From positions 1-64,000 of the forward strand of contig JAITLK010000002.1 of assembly GCA_031277945.1 (NCBI GenBank): a stretch of DNA of 64,000 nucleotides, written 5' to 3'. The DNA is from Microbacterium sp. Its GTDB lineage: Bacteria > Actinomycetota > Actinomycetes > Actinomycetales > Microbacteriaceae. Shown here in pieces: positions 23,835 to 32,918 of the stretch (positions are counted from its first letter, which is position 1; each line of letters starts with the position of its first letter). The translations under genes and the position numbers were made by a program. The notes beneath the pieces were generated by a model. It was given only the letters and a program-made list of their open reading frames with translations. It ran no database searches and had not been told where the DNA came from.

Positions 23835-24449
23835 TCACGCGGCGATCCGCACGACGCGATCCGCCGCGCGTTCGACGTCGTCGTCGTGGCTGGCGATGAG
23901 AAAGGTCGTTCCCGCGCCACGACGTTCGTCGATGTTCGCGATCAGGCGGTGGCGCCTCTCATCGTCCAGGCGCTGTTCCGGTTCGTCGAGGATCACGAGC
24001 TCCGCGGGCCGGACCCACGTCGCTGCGAGGTGGAAGAGCCTGCGCTGTCCGCTGGAGAGCTCGTGGGGGAACCGTGCGTCGAGCTCATCGATTCCCCAAC
24101 GGGACATCTCGAGATCGGCGGCGGCGTCGGGATCGGTGGCACTCCAGGTGAGCGCGATGAGCGTCAGCTGCTCTCGAATTGTGAGGTCGCGGGCGATGGG
24201 CGGCGGATCGAGGAGAGCGGCAACGCGGGTGCGGAAGCGACGGGATCGATCATCCGGGGTGTCATCGGCCACCCGCACTGTTCCGTTCGTGGGCCGACGG
24301 CGACCGGCCACCAGCGTGAGCAACGTCGTCTTCCCGGAGCCGTTGCGCCCCCGCAGGACGCACACCGTGCCCCGTTCGACGTCCAGGTCGGTCGGGGGAA
24401 GGAGGGTGATCCCGTCCAGGGTCACGGTGGCCTGCTCCGCGGTGATCAT
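23835..24449 (-). CDS. ABC transporter ATP-binding protein
   Basis: A 204-residue nucleotide-binding protein. Walker A GRNGSGKTT is near residue 37, the signature is LSSGQRR, Walker B is AELVILDEPE, and the switch His is in IASHDDD. The domain is slightly short between Q loop and signature (residues 85-130) but has all catalytic parts. It precedes the 12-helix membrane protein and presumably powers it. No substrate clue; the partner's architecture suggests export of a drug, peptide or lipid. Confidence 0.85.
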   Translation of the reverse strand: MITAEQATVTLDGITLLPPTDLDVERGTVCVLRGRNGSGKTTLLTLVAGRRRPTNGTVRVADDTPDDRSRRFRTRVAALLDPPPIARDLTIREQLTLIALTWSATDPDAAADLEMSRWGIDELDARFPHELSSGQRRLFHLAATWVRPAELVILDEPEQRLDDERRHRLIANIDERRGAGTTFLIASHDDDVERAADRVVRIAA

Positions 24450-24518
24450 GCGCCCATGCTGTCATCCGACCACGCACCGGCCCTCCCGCCGGCTCGGTGC
24501 GGCGCGGTTCTGCAACGC

Positions 24519-24551
24519 CGATGCCCCCGGCGATCTGCGCCGGGGGCATCG
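24519..24551 (-). terminator. Terminator after the MFS gene
   Basis: Fourteen-bp perfect stem (24519-24532, 24538-24551) with loop ATCTG, seven bases beyond the stop of the MFS gene. No U tract follows clearly on either strand. Confidence 0.7.
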
Positions 24552-24557
24552 GGATGA

Positions 24558-25796
24558 TCAGTTCGCGTCGCCGATCGCGACGGCCTCGGCTTCCTCCACG
24601 GCGTCCGCGCCGCGCATATCGACGCGCGCGAGCCGTGACCGGCCGAACACGAGCACCAGCGCGGCGATGATCACCACGACTCCGGCGAAGACATAGGGGA
24701 GCCAGTCACCGGCGAGGCCCGCGAGAGCGGCCGCCAGCGGGGGAGCGACCGCACCACCGAGGAAGCGCACACCGGAGTATGACGACGACGCGACGGAGCG
24801 GGGAAGATCCGTCGCCTCCATCACCGCCTCCGTGAGGGTTGTGTTGACGACGCCCAGCAGCAGACCGCCCACGACGATCACCACGATCAGGCCCACCGAA
24901 CTGTGGATCGCCAGTGCTCCCGCCGCCAGGTCGATCGCCAGCAGGACGAAGGTGGCGATCAGCACCGTGGTGCGACGGAAGTGCTCGAGCAGGCGCGGGG
25001 CGAGCCACACGCTGGTGATGGCGAGCGCCAGACCCCAGCCGAAGAACACGTATCCCATCTGCATCGTCTCCACGCCCAGGGCGCTCAGCACGAGGGGAGA
25101 GAAGGCCAGCAGGATGAAGAAGCCCATGTTGTAGAACAGCGCGGAGACGGCGAGCAGCCCGAGAGCGGGCTGGGCGAGGGCACGGAACGGCGCGCCGATG
25201 CTGACCGGCTTCGGCTTCTCGACCTCACCGCGCAGCATGGTGATGATCGCGATGAACGCCACGGCCATGAGAATCGCCACTCCGGCAAACGGACCGCGCC
25301 ACCCGTAGGCGTGTCCGAGCAGTCCGCCCAGCAGAGGGCCGATGGCGATACCGACGCCCAGCGCGGCCTCGTAGAGGATGATCGCCGCTTCGCTTCCCCC
25401 GGCAGCGGCGCCGACGATCGTGGCGAGCGCCGTTGAGATGAACAGCGCATTGCCCAGACCCCATCCGGCGCGGAAGCCGATGACCAGATCGACGGTGCCG
25501 CTCAGCGAGCACGCCAGGGCGAACACCACGATTACTGCCAGGCCGATGAGCAGGGTCTTCTTGGCTCCGATGCGGCTGGACACCCAGGAGCTGAAGAACA
25601 TCACCACGCCGGTGACGGCGAGATAGCTGGTGAACAGCAGCTCGGTCTGCACGGAGGTGGCGTGCAGATCGGTGGCGATCGAGTTGAGGATCGGGTCGAC
25701 CAGCCCGATTCCCATGAAGGCGACGACCGAGGCGAATGCGACGGCCCAGACGGTCATGGGCTGCTTGAGGAGGGACTGCTTGTGGGCAGAACTCAT
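24558..25796 (-). CDS. MFS drug-efflux-like transporter (12 TM)
   Basis: A 412-residue major facilitator. MFFSSWVSSRIGAKKTLLIG is the loop 2-3 motif A region, and LGVGIAIGPLLGGLLG is close to motif C of drug:proton antiporters. Twelve helices are evident, with a short cytoplasmic centre around residue 190. It is encoded directly after, and overlapping (ATGA), a MarR repressor, the usual layout of an inducible efflux pump. The acidic C-terminus (VEEAEAVAIGD) is ordinary. Substrate unknown. Confidence 0.85.
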   Translation of the reverse strand: MSSAHKQSLLKQPMTVWAVAFASVVAFMGIGLVDPILNSIATDLHATSVQTELLFTSYLAVTGVVMFFSSWVSSRIGAKKTLLIGLAVIVVFALACSLSGTVDLVIGFRAGWGLGNALFISTALATIVGAAAGGSEAAIILYEAALGVGIAIGPLLGGLLGHAYGWRGPFAGVAILMAVAFIAIITMLRGEVEKPKPVSIGAPFRALAQPALGLLAVSALFYNMGFFILLAFSPLVLSALGVETMQMGYVFFGWGLALAITSVWLAPRLLEHFRRTTVLIATFVLLAIDLAAGALAIHSSVGLIVVIVVGGLLLGVVNTTLTEAVMEATDLPRSVASSSYSGVRFLGGAVAPPLAAALAGLAGDWLPYVFAGVVVIIAALVLVFGRSRLARVDMRGADAVEEAEAVAIGDAN

Positions 25797-26227
25797 CGAT
25801 GGGACTCCTGAGATGATGCGATGCGGGAGGCGAGGATCTCGGAGGCGCGGCGAAGCGTCTCCCAGTCCTCGTCGGGGAGATCGGCGAAGAACGGGCTGAG
25901 GGCCTCACCGAGCTGCGTCTGCCAGGCGTCGAGCGCGTGGCGCCCATCCGTGGTGACGGAGATGAGGTGCGCGCGGGAATCGGACGGATCCTCTTCGCGC
26001 GCCAACAGACCCGCCTCGGTCATCGCGGCGACCAGCCGGGTCATGCCCGGTTGCGTCACGCGGCTGAGGCGGGCCAGTTCGCCGATGCGCTGCGGGCCTT
26101 CGCTGATGAGGATGGCGAGGGTTCGCCACTGGGCAGCGGGCGTCTCGTTCTTCGTCGTCACGGCCGCGATGCGGCCGAGCGCGGTGGCCGCGCTGACGAT
26201 GCGCACGATGTCCTGCGTGTTCCTCAT
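25793..26227 (-). CDS. MarR-family transcriptional regulator
   Basis: A 144-residue winged-helix regulator starting MRNTQDIVRIVSA. The DNA-binding core is visible as PQRIGELARLSRVTQPGMTR (recognition helix) and the wing EEDPSDSRAHLISVT. Its start is set by a TATGCT box six bases upstream (leaderless). It is the first gene of a two-gene operon with the MFS pump and should repress it until an inducer binds. Upstream, repeated ATACCT and CATACC/GGTATG elements (about 26235-26265) may be its operator. Confidence 0.9.
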   Translation of the reverse strand: MRNTQDIVRIVSAATALGRIAAVTTKNETPAAQWRTLAILISEGPQRIGELARLSRVTQPGMTRLVAAMTEAGLLAREEDPSDSRAHLISVTTDGRHALDAWQTQLGEALSPFFADLPDEDWETLRRASEILASRIASSQESHR

Positions 26228-26233
26228 TCCCAA

Positions 26234-26239
26234 AGCATA
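26234..26239 (-). promoter_or_regulatory. -10 box of leaderless marR-type promoter
   Basis: TATGCT on the minus strand, six bases before the ATG at 26227, embedded in the CATACC/GGTATG repeats that may bind the repressor. Confidence 0.45.
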
Positions 26240-26265
26240 CCAGAGGTATATAACGTAGGTATGTA

Positions 26266-27075
26266 TTACGGATGCGATCGGCTTGCGAGGATGCCGGTGA
26301 GCTGGTGGGCATGGGCCAGCAGTGCGCGCCCGAGCATCGGAAGGCGATCGGCGCCGAAGCGGAACTGCACGCCGGTGAGGCTCAGCGCCCAGGCCGGTCT
26401 GCCATCGGAGTCGAAGACGGCTGCACCGATCCCGTAGCTGCCCTCCACGATCAGGCCGGGGTTCAGCGCGTATCCGCGGTCGCGGGTTTCGGCGATACGC
26501 GCCCGCAACTGGGTGGCGCTGTGGGCGGGCCCGTAGCGGACGCGCAGGTCGCCCGCTGAAGCGAGGTAGGCCTCGCACTCGTCGGAGGGGAGGAAGGCGA
26601 GGATGGCGAGCCCGGCAGATGCCACCCCGAGGGGGAAGCGAACCCCCTCGCTCAGCACGAAGCTGCGGATGGGGAAGCTGCCGTCCTCCCGCACCAGGCA
26701 GACGCTCTCGTCTCCTCGTCGCACAGACAGGAACGCACTCTCCTCGGTGCGCGCCGCGAGCGATCGCACCACGTCGCGCGCCAGGGCGGGCACGGAATAG
26801 CGCGCCGCCGCGACGGTTCCCATCAGATATAGCTCCGGCCCGGCCAGCCACGCCCCGGACCGCTCGTGCCGATCGACGAGGCCCTCCGCCTGAAGCGCGG
26901 ACAGCAGCCGGTGGGTGGTCGACCGGGTGAGGTCGGCAGTGCGCGCGAGTTCCTGGATTCCGGCCCCTGCTTCGCCTGCTGCCGTGACGAGGCGAAGCAG
27001 ATGCGCGGCGCGAGCGATCGCCTGCGTTCCCGGCACGACTGTGCTCCCGCGTCGGGATTCTCCCTGCATGTTCAT
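26266..27075 (-). CDS. IclR-family transcriptional regulator
   Basis: A 269-residue protein from ATG 27075 (MNMQGESRRGSTVV). The N-terminal winged helix is GIQELARTADLTRSTTHRLL, typical for IclR; the C-terminal effector domain covers about residues 90-260 with LSEGVRFPLGVASAGLAILA and the closing GVQFRFGADRLP. It is divergent from the CoA-transferase/thiolase operon, with a perfect palindrome in the gap, so it most likely controls that operon in response to a 3-oxoacid or aromatic catabolite. Several upstream ATG and GTG codons are in frame but overlap the operator. Confidence 0.9.
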   Translation of the reverse strand: MNMQGESRRGSTVVPGTQAIARAAHLLRLVTAAGEAGAGIQELARTADLTRSTTHRLLSALQAEGLVDRHERSGAWLAGPELYLMGTVAAARYSVPALARDVVRSLAARTEESAFLSVRRGDESVCLVREDGSFPIRSFVLSEGVRFPLGVASAGLAILAFLPSDECEAYLASAGDLRVRYGPAHSATQLRARIAETRDRGYALNPGLIVEGSYGIGAAVFDSDGRPAWALSLTGVQFRFGADRLPMLGRALLAHAHQLTGILASRSHP

Positions 27076-27077
27076 AA

Positions 27078-27097
27078 TGTGGACACTAGCGTCCACA
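27078..27097. promoter_or_regulatory. IclR-type operator, with overlapping -10 box
   Basis: TGTGGAC-ACTAGC-GTCCACA: perfect 7-bp arms with a 6-base spacer, starting three bases from the iclR-type start codon. A minus-strand TAGTGT (27083-27088) inside it is seven bases from the ATG and could be the leaderless promoter, implying autorepression. Confidence 0.7.
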
Positions 27098-27188
27098 ACG
27101 GCCACATCACAGTCTCGGCCCTTCCGTCGTGAGCGTCGGCGGAGCACCCTGGAGAGGTCCGCCAACCCGGCGGGAGCGAGGAGGCTCG

Positions 27189-27959
27189 GTGATCGACAAG
27201 CAGGTGGCATCTGCCGCGGAGGCCGTGGCGGACATCACAGATGGCGCGAGTATCGCGGTCGGCGGCTTCGGGCTTTCCGGCAACCCGATCGCCCTCATCC
27301 AGGCGCTGCTGGACCAGGGCACGGCGGAGATGAGCGTCGTGTCGAACAACTGCGGCGTCGACGACTGGGGCCTGGGCGTGCTGCTGAATGCGCACCGCAT
27401 TCGCAAGATGACCTCGTCCTACGTCGGAGAGAACAAGGAGTTCGAGCGTCAGTTCCTCACCGGGGAGCTGGAGCTGGAGCTGACTCCGCAGGGCACGCTC
27501 GCCGAGAAGCTCCGCGCCGGCGGTGCCGGAATCGCCGCGTTCTTCACGCAGACCGGAGTGGGGACCCAGGTGTCCGAGGGCGGGTTGCCGCGCCGCTACA
27601 ACCCGGACGGCAGCATTGCGGTCGCATCGCCTCAGAAGGAGGTACGCGCCTTCGCCCCCGACGGCATCGAGCGGGAGTACGTGCTGGAAGAGGCGATCAC
27701 CACCGACTTCGCCCTCGTTCACGCGCTGGTCGGTGACCGCCACGGAAACCTCGTGTTCCATGAGGCAGCGCGCAACTTCAATCCGCTGGCAGCCATGGCC
27801 GGCCGAATCTGTATCGCGCAGATCGAGCGCCTGGTGGAGCCGGGGGAGATCGATCCCGATGCGGTGCATCTCCCGGGCATCTTCGTCCACCGCGTCCTGG
27901 ATGTGGGGCCGGACATCGAGAAGCGCATCGAGCGGCGCACCGTTCGCGAGGGGAACTGA
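27189..27959 (+). CDS. 3-oxoacid CoA-transferase, subunit A
   Basis: A 256-residue alpha subunit of a class I CoA-transferase. The GTG at 27189 has GAGGAGG just upstream. Family landmarks are the glycine-rich [14 protein letters not shown] near residue 20 and the [15 protein letters not shown] segment around residue 115. With subunit B it moves CoA from succinyl-CoA to a 3-oxoacid: acetoacetate (ketone-body type, SCOT) or 3-oxoadipate (PcaI). A thiolase gene follows, consistent with cleavage of the product to acetyl-CoA. The sequence alone does not settle which substrate. Confidence 0.88.
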   Translation: MIDKQVASAAEAVADITDGASIAVGGFGLSGNPIALIQALLDQGTAEMSVVSNNCGVDDWGLGVLLNAHRIRKMTSSYVGENKEFERQFLTGELELELTPQGTLAEKLRAGGAGIAAFFTQTGVGTQVSEGGLPRRYNPDGSIAVASPQKEVRAFAPDGIEREYVLEEAITTDFALVHALVGDRHGNLVFHEAARNFNPLAAMAGRICIAQIERLVEPGEIDPDAVHLPGIFVHRVLDVGPDIEKRIERRTVREGN

Positions 27960-27960
27960 G

Positions 27961-28617
27961 ATGGCGCTCACACGTGAAGAGATGGCAGCCCGCGCCGCAC
28001 GGGAGCTGACGGACGGCTCATACGTGAATCTGGGTATCGGCCTGCCGACGCTCGTTCCGAACTACGTGCCGGATGACGTCACCGTCGTCCTGCAGTCGGA
28101 GAACGGGATTCTCGGGGTCGGTCCGTACCCCACCGCGGAGGCGGTCGATCCCGACCTGATCAACGCAGGCAAGGAGACGGTCACCGTCCTCGCCGGAGCC
28201 AGCTTCTTCGATTCGGCGCTGAGCTTCGGAATGATCCGCGGCGGCAAGATCGATGCGGCGATCCTGGGAGCGATGCAGGTTTCCGTCGCCGGTGATCTCG
28301 CGAACTGGATGATTCCGGGGAAGATGGTCAAGGGCCCCGGCGGCGCCATGGACTTGGTGCACGGAGCCGCGCGGGTGATCGTGCTGATGGAGCATGTCGC
28401 CAAGGACGGGTCGCCGAAGATCGTGGATTCCTGCACGCTGCCGCTGACCGGTCGGGCAGTCGTGAACCGCATCATCACCGATCTGGCGGTGATCGATGTG
28501 TCCGGCGACGGACTCGTGCTCGTGGAGCTCGCACCCGGTGTGTCGGTCGACGACGTCGTCGCGGCCACTCAGCCACCGCTGATCGTCCCTGAATCCCTGT
28601 CCCTTGTGAATCCGTGA
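27961..28617 (+). CDS. 3-oxoacid CoA-transferase, subunit B
   Basis: A 218-residue beta subunit starting one base after the stop of subunit A. The catalytic glutamate that forms the CoA thioester is Glu47 in [12 protein letters not shown]. Other conserved pieces are [14 protein letters not shown] and the [19 protein letters not shown] region. It pairs with subunit A in the usual order and is followed ten bases later by the thiolase. The complete pathway end (activation then thiolysis) is therefore present. Confidence 0.9.
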   Translation: MALTREEMAARAARELTDGSYVNLGIGLPTLVPNYVPDDVTVVLQSENGILGVGPYPTAEAVDPDLINAGKETVTVLAGASFFDSALSFGMIRGGKIDAAILGAMQVSVAGDLANWMIPGKMVKGPGGAMDLVHGAARVIVLMEHVAKDGSPKIVDSCTLPLTGRAVVNRIITDLAVIDVSGDGLVLVELAPGVSVDDVVAATQPPLIVPESLSLVNP

Positions 28618-28627
28618 GGATGGAATC

Positions 28628-29812
28628 ATGAACCCCACCGATGTCGTCATCGTCGCCGCCGCACGCACCCCGCAGGGCCGCCTGAAGGGTCAGCTCGCGT
28701 CCTTCACCGCCCCGCAACTGGGCTCGCTCGCGATTCGGGGCGCATTGGAGAAGGGCGGGATCGCCGCTGAGGCGGTCGATGCGGTGATCATGGGACAGGT
28801 GCTTCCCGCCGGTTCCGGCCAGAACGCCGCGCGTCAGGCGGCCGTCGGCGCAGGCCTCGGCTGGAGCGTCCACTCGTCCTCCGTGAACAAGGTGTGCCTG
28901 TCCGGTCTCACCGCTGTGATCGACGCCGCGCGGATGATCCGCTCGGGCGACGCGACAGTCGTCGTCGCCGGCGGAATGGAGTCGATGACGCGGGCCCCGC
29001 ACCTGCTGATGGGCTCGCGCGACGGGTGGCAGTACGGCAGCGTCGAGGTGCTCGACCACATGGCTTTCGATGGTCTCACCGACGCCTACGATCGCGAGAG
29101 CATGGGGCTGTCCACCGAGCGGCACAACCCGCGCTTCGGCGTCGATCGCGACGCCCAGGATCGCGTGGCGATGCTGTCCCACCAGCGTGCGGCCGCCGCA
29201 GCGGAATCGGGCGTTCTCGCCGACGAGCTCGTCACGGTCGAGGTGCCCCAGCGCAAGGGCGAGCCCGTGCTGGTGAGCACCGACGAAGGCGTCCGCCCGG
29301 CGACGACGATGGAGACCCTGCGGGGGCTGCGTCCGGCGTTCAGCGCTGACGGCCAGATCACGGCAGGCAACTCGTCACCCATCTCGGACGGCGCCGCCGC
29401 CCTCGTCCTCACCTCCCGCGAGCACGCGGCCGCGCAGGGATGGTCGATCCTGGCGGTGGTCGGCGCGAGCGGCCAGACGGCGGGGCCGGACAACTCGCTG
29501 CAGCTCCAGCCCGCTGATGCGATCGCGAAGGCGATGTCGAAGCAGGGCATCACCTCGGACGATGTCGACCTGTTCGAGATCAATGAGGCGTTCGGCGCTG
29601 TGGTCGCTGCGTCCCAGCGCGCGCTCGGCGTGGATGAGGACCGTGTCAACATCCACGGCGGAGGGATCGCGATCGGGCATCCGATCGGAGCCAGCGGGGC
29701 TCGCCTCGTGGTCCACCTCGCTCACGAGCTCGCGCGGCGCGGTTCGGGTACCGCGGCGGTGGGCCTCTGCGGCGGCGGCGGACAGGGCGAAGCGCTCATC
29801 CTCACGCGCTGA
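28628..29812 (+). CDS. Acetyl-CoA C-acyltransferase (thiolase)
   Basis: A 394-residue thiolase of typical length. Nucleophile Cys90 is in SSVNKVCLSG; the other catalytic residues sit in NEAFGAVVA, GGGIAIGHPIGASGARL (His) and GLCGGGGQGEA (second Cys). It splits acetoacetyl-CoA, or 3-oxoadipyl-CoA if the operon is a Pca type. The N-terminal VIVAAARTPQGRLKGQLAS resembles acetoacetyl-CoA thiolases more than PcaF, so I favour acetoacetate use. It is the last gene of the IclR-linked operon. Confidence 0.9.
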   Translation: MNPTDVVIVAAARTPQGRLKGQLASFTAPQLGSLAIRGALEKGGIAAEAVDAVIMGQVLPAGSGQNAARQAAVGAGLGWSVHSSSVNKVCLSGLTAVIDAARMIRSGDATVVVAGGMESMTRAPHLLMGSRDGWQYGSVEVLDHMAFDGLTDAYDRESMGLSTERHNPRFGVDRDAQDRVAMLSHQRAAAAAESGVLADELVTVEVPQRKGEPVLVSTDEGVRPATTMETLRGLRPAFSADGQITAGNSSPISDGAAALVLTSREHAAAQGWSILAVVGASGQTAGPDNSLQLQPADAIAKAMSKQGITSDDVDLFEINEAFGAVVAASQRALGVDEDRVNIHGGGIAIGHPIGASGARLVVHLAHELARRGSGTAAVGLCGGGGQGEALILTR

Positions 29813-29819
29813 GGCTGCC

Positions 29820-29825
29820 TAAGCT
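29820..29825 (+). promoter_or_regulatory. -10 box of leaderless promoter for GNAT gene
   Basis: TAAGCT, six bases before the ATG at 29832, within 20 bases of the thiolase stop. It gives the GNAT gene its own start of transcription. Confidence 0.5.
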
Positions 29826-29831
29826 GGGGAC

Positions 29832-30269
29832 ATGGTCCAGATCCGCGCCGTGTCCCTCATCGACGAGCCCGTGTGGCGTGAGCTGTGGGCGGGGTACCTC
29901 TCGTTCTACGAGGCGGAGATCGACGAGGCCACAACGGCCTCGACGTTCGCGCGCGTCGTGGACGGACGCCAGATCAATGGCGCCATCGCGTGGGAGGGGG
30001 ACGCCGCCGTCGGGCTGGTGCACTGGCTCACGCACCCGGCCACGTGGTCGGTGCGTCCGTACTGCTACCTGGAGGACCTGTTCGTCTCGCCCGCGGCACG
30101 CGCGGGGGGCGTGGGCACGGCGCTGATCGAGCACGTCACGACGTGGGCGCGTTCGAACGCGTGCCACAAGGTCTACTGGCTCACCGCCGAGGGCAACGCC
30201 ACAGCGCGGTCGCTCTACAACCGGGTCGCGCGGGACACCGGGTTCGTGCAGTACGCGATCTCTCTCTGA
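29832..30269 (+). CDS. GNAT-family N-acetyltransferase
   Basis: A 145-residue acetyltransferase. The AcCoA-binding loop is SPAARAGGVGTALIEHV and the C-terminal block is GNATARSLYNRVARDTGFVQ. LEDLFVSPAARA is the typical strand before the loop. The short size and the WAGYLSFYEAEID N-terminus match small GNATs acting on amines or amino acids, but no substrate can be assigned. It is expressed separately from the thiolase operon by a leaderless promoter. Confidence 0.88.
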   Translation: MVQIRAVSLIDEPVWRELWAGYLSFYEAEIDEATTASTFARVVDGRQINGAIAWEGDAAVGLVHWLTHPATWSVRPYCYLEDLFVSPAARAGGVGTALIEHVTTWARSNACHKVYWLTAEGNATARSLYNRVARDTGFVQYAISL

Positions 30270-30286
30270 GCGCGACGGGGTTGAGC

Positions 30287-30529
30287 TCAGCGGAAGCGCT
30301 TGAGCTGGCGGCGCTCTTCCTTGGACGGCTCCGGGTGGGTGACGATGTCGCCGCGCGACTCGCGCCGGACCTCGACGATGGTTCCGATCGCCAGAGCGAG
30401 GGTGAGGCCCCAGGACAGCCACGCGACCACCGTGCGCCAGGTGAACTGCTCCTCGCGTGTGCCACGCAGCAGCGAGTAGCCACTGGTGATCGCTCCGATG
30501 ATCCCCGTGCCGAACAGATACTTGCGCAT
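30287..30529 (-). CDS. Small membrane protein, two helices
   Basis: An 80-residue protein, MRKYLFGTGIIGAITSGYSL then TWRTVVAWLSWGLTLALAIG, giving two membrane helices, followed by a basic tail SKEERRQLKRFR. A TAGGTT box six bases before the ATG marks a leaderless start. It is convergent with the GNAT gene and divergent from otsA. No family is recognised; such proteins are common and uncharacterised in actinobacteria. Confidence 0.75.
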   Translation of the reverse strand: MRKYLFGTGIIGAITSGYSLLRGTREEQFTWRTVVAWLSWGLTLALAIGTIVEVRRESRGDIVTHPEPSKEERRQLKRFR

Positions 30530-30535
30530 GCCACA

Positions 30536-30541
30536 AACCTA
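30536..30541 (-). promoter_or_regulatory. -10 box of leaderless promoter for small membrane protein
   Basis: TAGGTT on the minus strand, six bases before the ATG at 30529. Confidence 0.5.
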
Positions 30542-30726
30542 TCCGCTCACGCACGAGATCGGGGCGGAACGGCACCGTGCGCGCGGCGCGGTGTTTGAGC
30601 GAAACTGGATGTGCATAGCACACGCCGGACCGCTGCGCTACCCGCCCGCGCATCCACAAAACTTTCCGCCTGGCGCACTAGCCTGGGTGAGCCCACGCAT
30701 CCGAGACCAACAGTCAGGAGGACCGC

Positions 30727-32145
30727 GTGCCCAAGCCGGAGCTCGTCGTCGTCGCCAACCGTCTGCCCGTCGATCGCATCGTCGAACCAGATGGATCGAC
30801 CCATTGGCGAACCTCGCCCGGAGGACTGGTCGCGGCTCTCGAACCGGTGATGAAGACCGTCAACGGTGCATGGGTGGGCTGGCCGGGTCGCGCGGATCTC
30901 GACCTCGAACCCTTCGACGCCGACGGCATCCGGCTCCTTCCCGTCTCGCTGAGCGAGGACGATGTGGCCGAGTACTACGAGGGCATGTCCAACGACACCT
31001 TCTGGCCCCTGTACCACGACGTCATCGCGTCCCCGCGCTACCGCCGGGTGTGGTGGGACGCCTACGTACGGGTGAACCGCCGCTTCGCGACGCGCGCGGC
31101 AGAGGCCGTCGGTCCTGGCGGCACCGTGTGGGTGCATGACTATCAGCTGCAGCTGGTCCCGCAGATGGTCCGGGAACTGCGCCCGGATGTCACCATCGGC
31201 TACTTCCACCACATCCCCTTCCCGGCGAGCGGCATCTACATGCAGCTGCCCTGGCGGGTGCCCGTCCTGCGCGGGCTGCTGGGCGCCGACGTCATCGGAT
31301 TCCAGCGGCACAGCGACGCCCGCAACTTCCAGACCACCGCGCACCGACTCCTGCACGTCGAGTCCCGTGCGTCCCACATCACCGTGCCGACCGAGAACGG
31401 CGGCACGCGCACCGTCTTGGCCAAGGCGTTCCCGATCTCGATCGACACCGCCAGCTATGCCGAGCTCGCCCACCGCCCCTCCGTGGTCGCGCGGGCGCAG
31501 GAGATCCGCGAGAGTGTGGGCAACCCCCGCTGCATCCTGCTCGGGGTGGATCGCCTGGACTACACCAAGGGCATCCGGCACCGTCTGAAGGCCTTCGGCG
31601 AGCTCCTCGGCGACGAGCGACTGAGCGTGGCCGATGCCACCCTCATCACGGTCGCGAGTCCGTCGCGCGAGGGCGTGGACGCCTATGCCGAACTGCGTGA
31701 CGAGATCGAGCTCACGGTCGGCCGCATCAACGGCACCTACGACACGCTCGACCACACCGCCATCCGCTACCTCCACCATTCGTACCCGAAGGAGGAGATG
31801 GCCGCCCTCTACCTCGCGGCCGACGTGCTGCTGGTGACGGCCCTGCGCGACGGCATGAACCTCGTGGCGAAGGAGTATGTCGCGATGCGTGACGACGATA
31901 GGGGAGTCCTCGTGCTGAGCGAGTTCGCCGGAGCCGCCGACGAGCTCTCCAGCGCCCTCCTCGTCAACCCACACGACATCGACGGATTGAAGGATGCCAT
32001 CATGACCGCCGTCAACATGCCCGCGGACGAGCAACGTCGGCGGATGCGATCGATGCGGCGCAAGGTCATCAAGCACGATGTGCAGGCGTGGTCGGCGGCC
32101 TTCCTCTCCGCCATGGAGAAGGTCCGGGCGGGGGAGCCGGCATGA
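30727..32145 (+). CDS. otsA: Trehalose-6-phosphate synthase
   Basis: A 472-residue GT20 enzyme joining UDP- or GDP-glucose to glucose-6-phosphate. The GTG at 30727 follows CAGGAGGACCGC, an excellent ribosome site. Landmarks: ELVVVANRLPVDR at the N-terminus, WVHDYQLQLVPQMVR near 138, GYFHHIPFPASGIY, the sugar-nucleotide site ILLGVDRLDYTKGI and the C-terminal TALRDGMNLVAKEYVA. The gene is coupled to otsB by a four-base overlap. Trehalose serves as osmolyte and stress protectant. A CTAGCCT element near 30680 may be the promoter. Confidence 0.95.
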   Translation: MPKPELVVVANRLPVDRIVEPDGSTHWRTSPGGLVAALEPVMKTVNGAWVGWPGRADLDLEPFDADGIRLLPVSLSEDDVAEYYEGMSNDTFWPLYHDVIASPRYRRVWWDAYVRVNRRFATRAAEAVGPGGTVWVHDYQLQLVPQMVRELRPDVTIGYFHHIPFPASGIYMQLPWRVPVLRGLLGADVIGFQRHSDARNFQTTAHRLLHVESRASHITVPTENGGTRTVLAKAFPISIDTASYAELAHRPSVVARAQEIRESVGNPRCILLGVDRLDYTKGIRHRLKAFGELLGDERLSVADATLITVASPSREGVDAYAELRDEIELTVGRINGTYDTLDHTAIRYLHHSYPKEEMAALYLAADVLLVTALRDGMNLVAKEYVAMRDDDRGVLVLSEFAGAADELSSALLVNPHDIDGLKDAIMTAVNMPADEQRRRMRSMRRKVIKHDVQAWSAAFLSAMEKVRAGEPA

Positions 32146-32918
32146 CGCCGCGCATCATCGAGGAGGTCCGCTCGATCGCTACATCGGACACCCTGCTGGT
32201 GGCCCTCGACTTCGACGGCACGGTCTCCGAACTCGCCGATGACCCCATGTCGGTGCGCGCAATTCCGGAGGCGACGACCGTGCTCGATGCCCTGAGCCGG
32301 ATGGATGACACCTACGTCGCCTTCGTGTCGGGCCGCTCGTTGCGCGACCTGCAGATCATCACGGAGCGCCCGCCCGTCTCCCCGATCCTGCTCGCCGGCT
32401 CGCACGGCGCGGAGTACCTCCTCCCGGCGGCACTCGCCGACGGTGAGCAGGAGGCCCTGGAAGAGCCGGCCGATGCCGCACAGCTGCGTGAACGAGCCAT
32501 CGCCACGGTCGCCGATCTGATGGGCGTCCGCATCGAGGAGAAGAGCGCGGGGTTCGCCCTCCACACCCGTCTCGCTGTGCCCGCCGTCGCCCACGAGGCG
32601 GGACGGCGCATCGACGAACTGATGGAGGACTCGGGCTGGCGTCGCCGCGAGGGCCACGACGTGATCGAGTACGCATGGCGTGACGAGGGCAAGGACGACG
32701 CCGTCGCCCACCTTCGCGAGCTCACGGGGGCGACCGCCGTGCTGTTCGCCGGGGACGACGTCACCGACGAGGACGCGCTGCGTTCGCTGGGACCGGATGA
32801 TCTCGGAATCCGCGTCGGCGACGGGACGACCGCAGCACGGCTCAGCGTCTCCGATCCGACCGAGCTCGCCGTGGTCCTCAACGTCATCGCATCCATCCGC
32901 GCGAACCGGGAGGCGTGA
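32142..32918 (+). CDS. otsB: Trehalose-6-phosphate phosphatase
   Basis: A 258-residue HAD phosphatase completing trehalose synthesis. HAD motifs: nucleophile in VALDFDGTVSELADD, motif II SGRS, then the cap domain, and motif IV in LFAGDDVTDEDAL. The ATG overlaps the otsA stop (CATGACG), so production is coupled. Length is normal for OtsB. Confidence 0.93.
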   Translation: MTPRIIEEVRSIATSDTLLVALDFDGTVSELADDPMSVRAIPEATTVLDALSRMDDTYVAFVSGRSLRDLQIITERPPVSPILLAGSHGAEYLLPAALADGEQEALEEPADAAQLRERAIATVADLMGVRIEEKSAGFALHTRLAVPAVAHEAGRRIDELMEDSGWRRREGHDVIEYAWRDEGKDDAVAHLRELTGATAVLFAGDDVTDEDALRSLGPDDLGIRVGDGTTAARLSVSDPTELAVVLNVIASIRANREA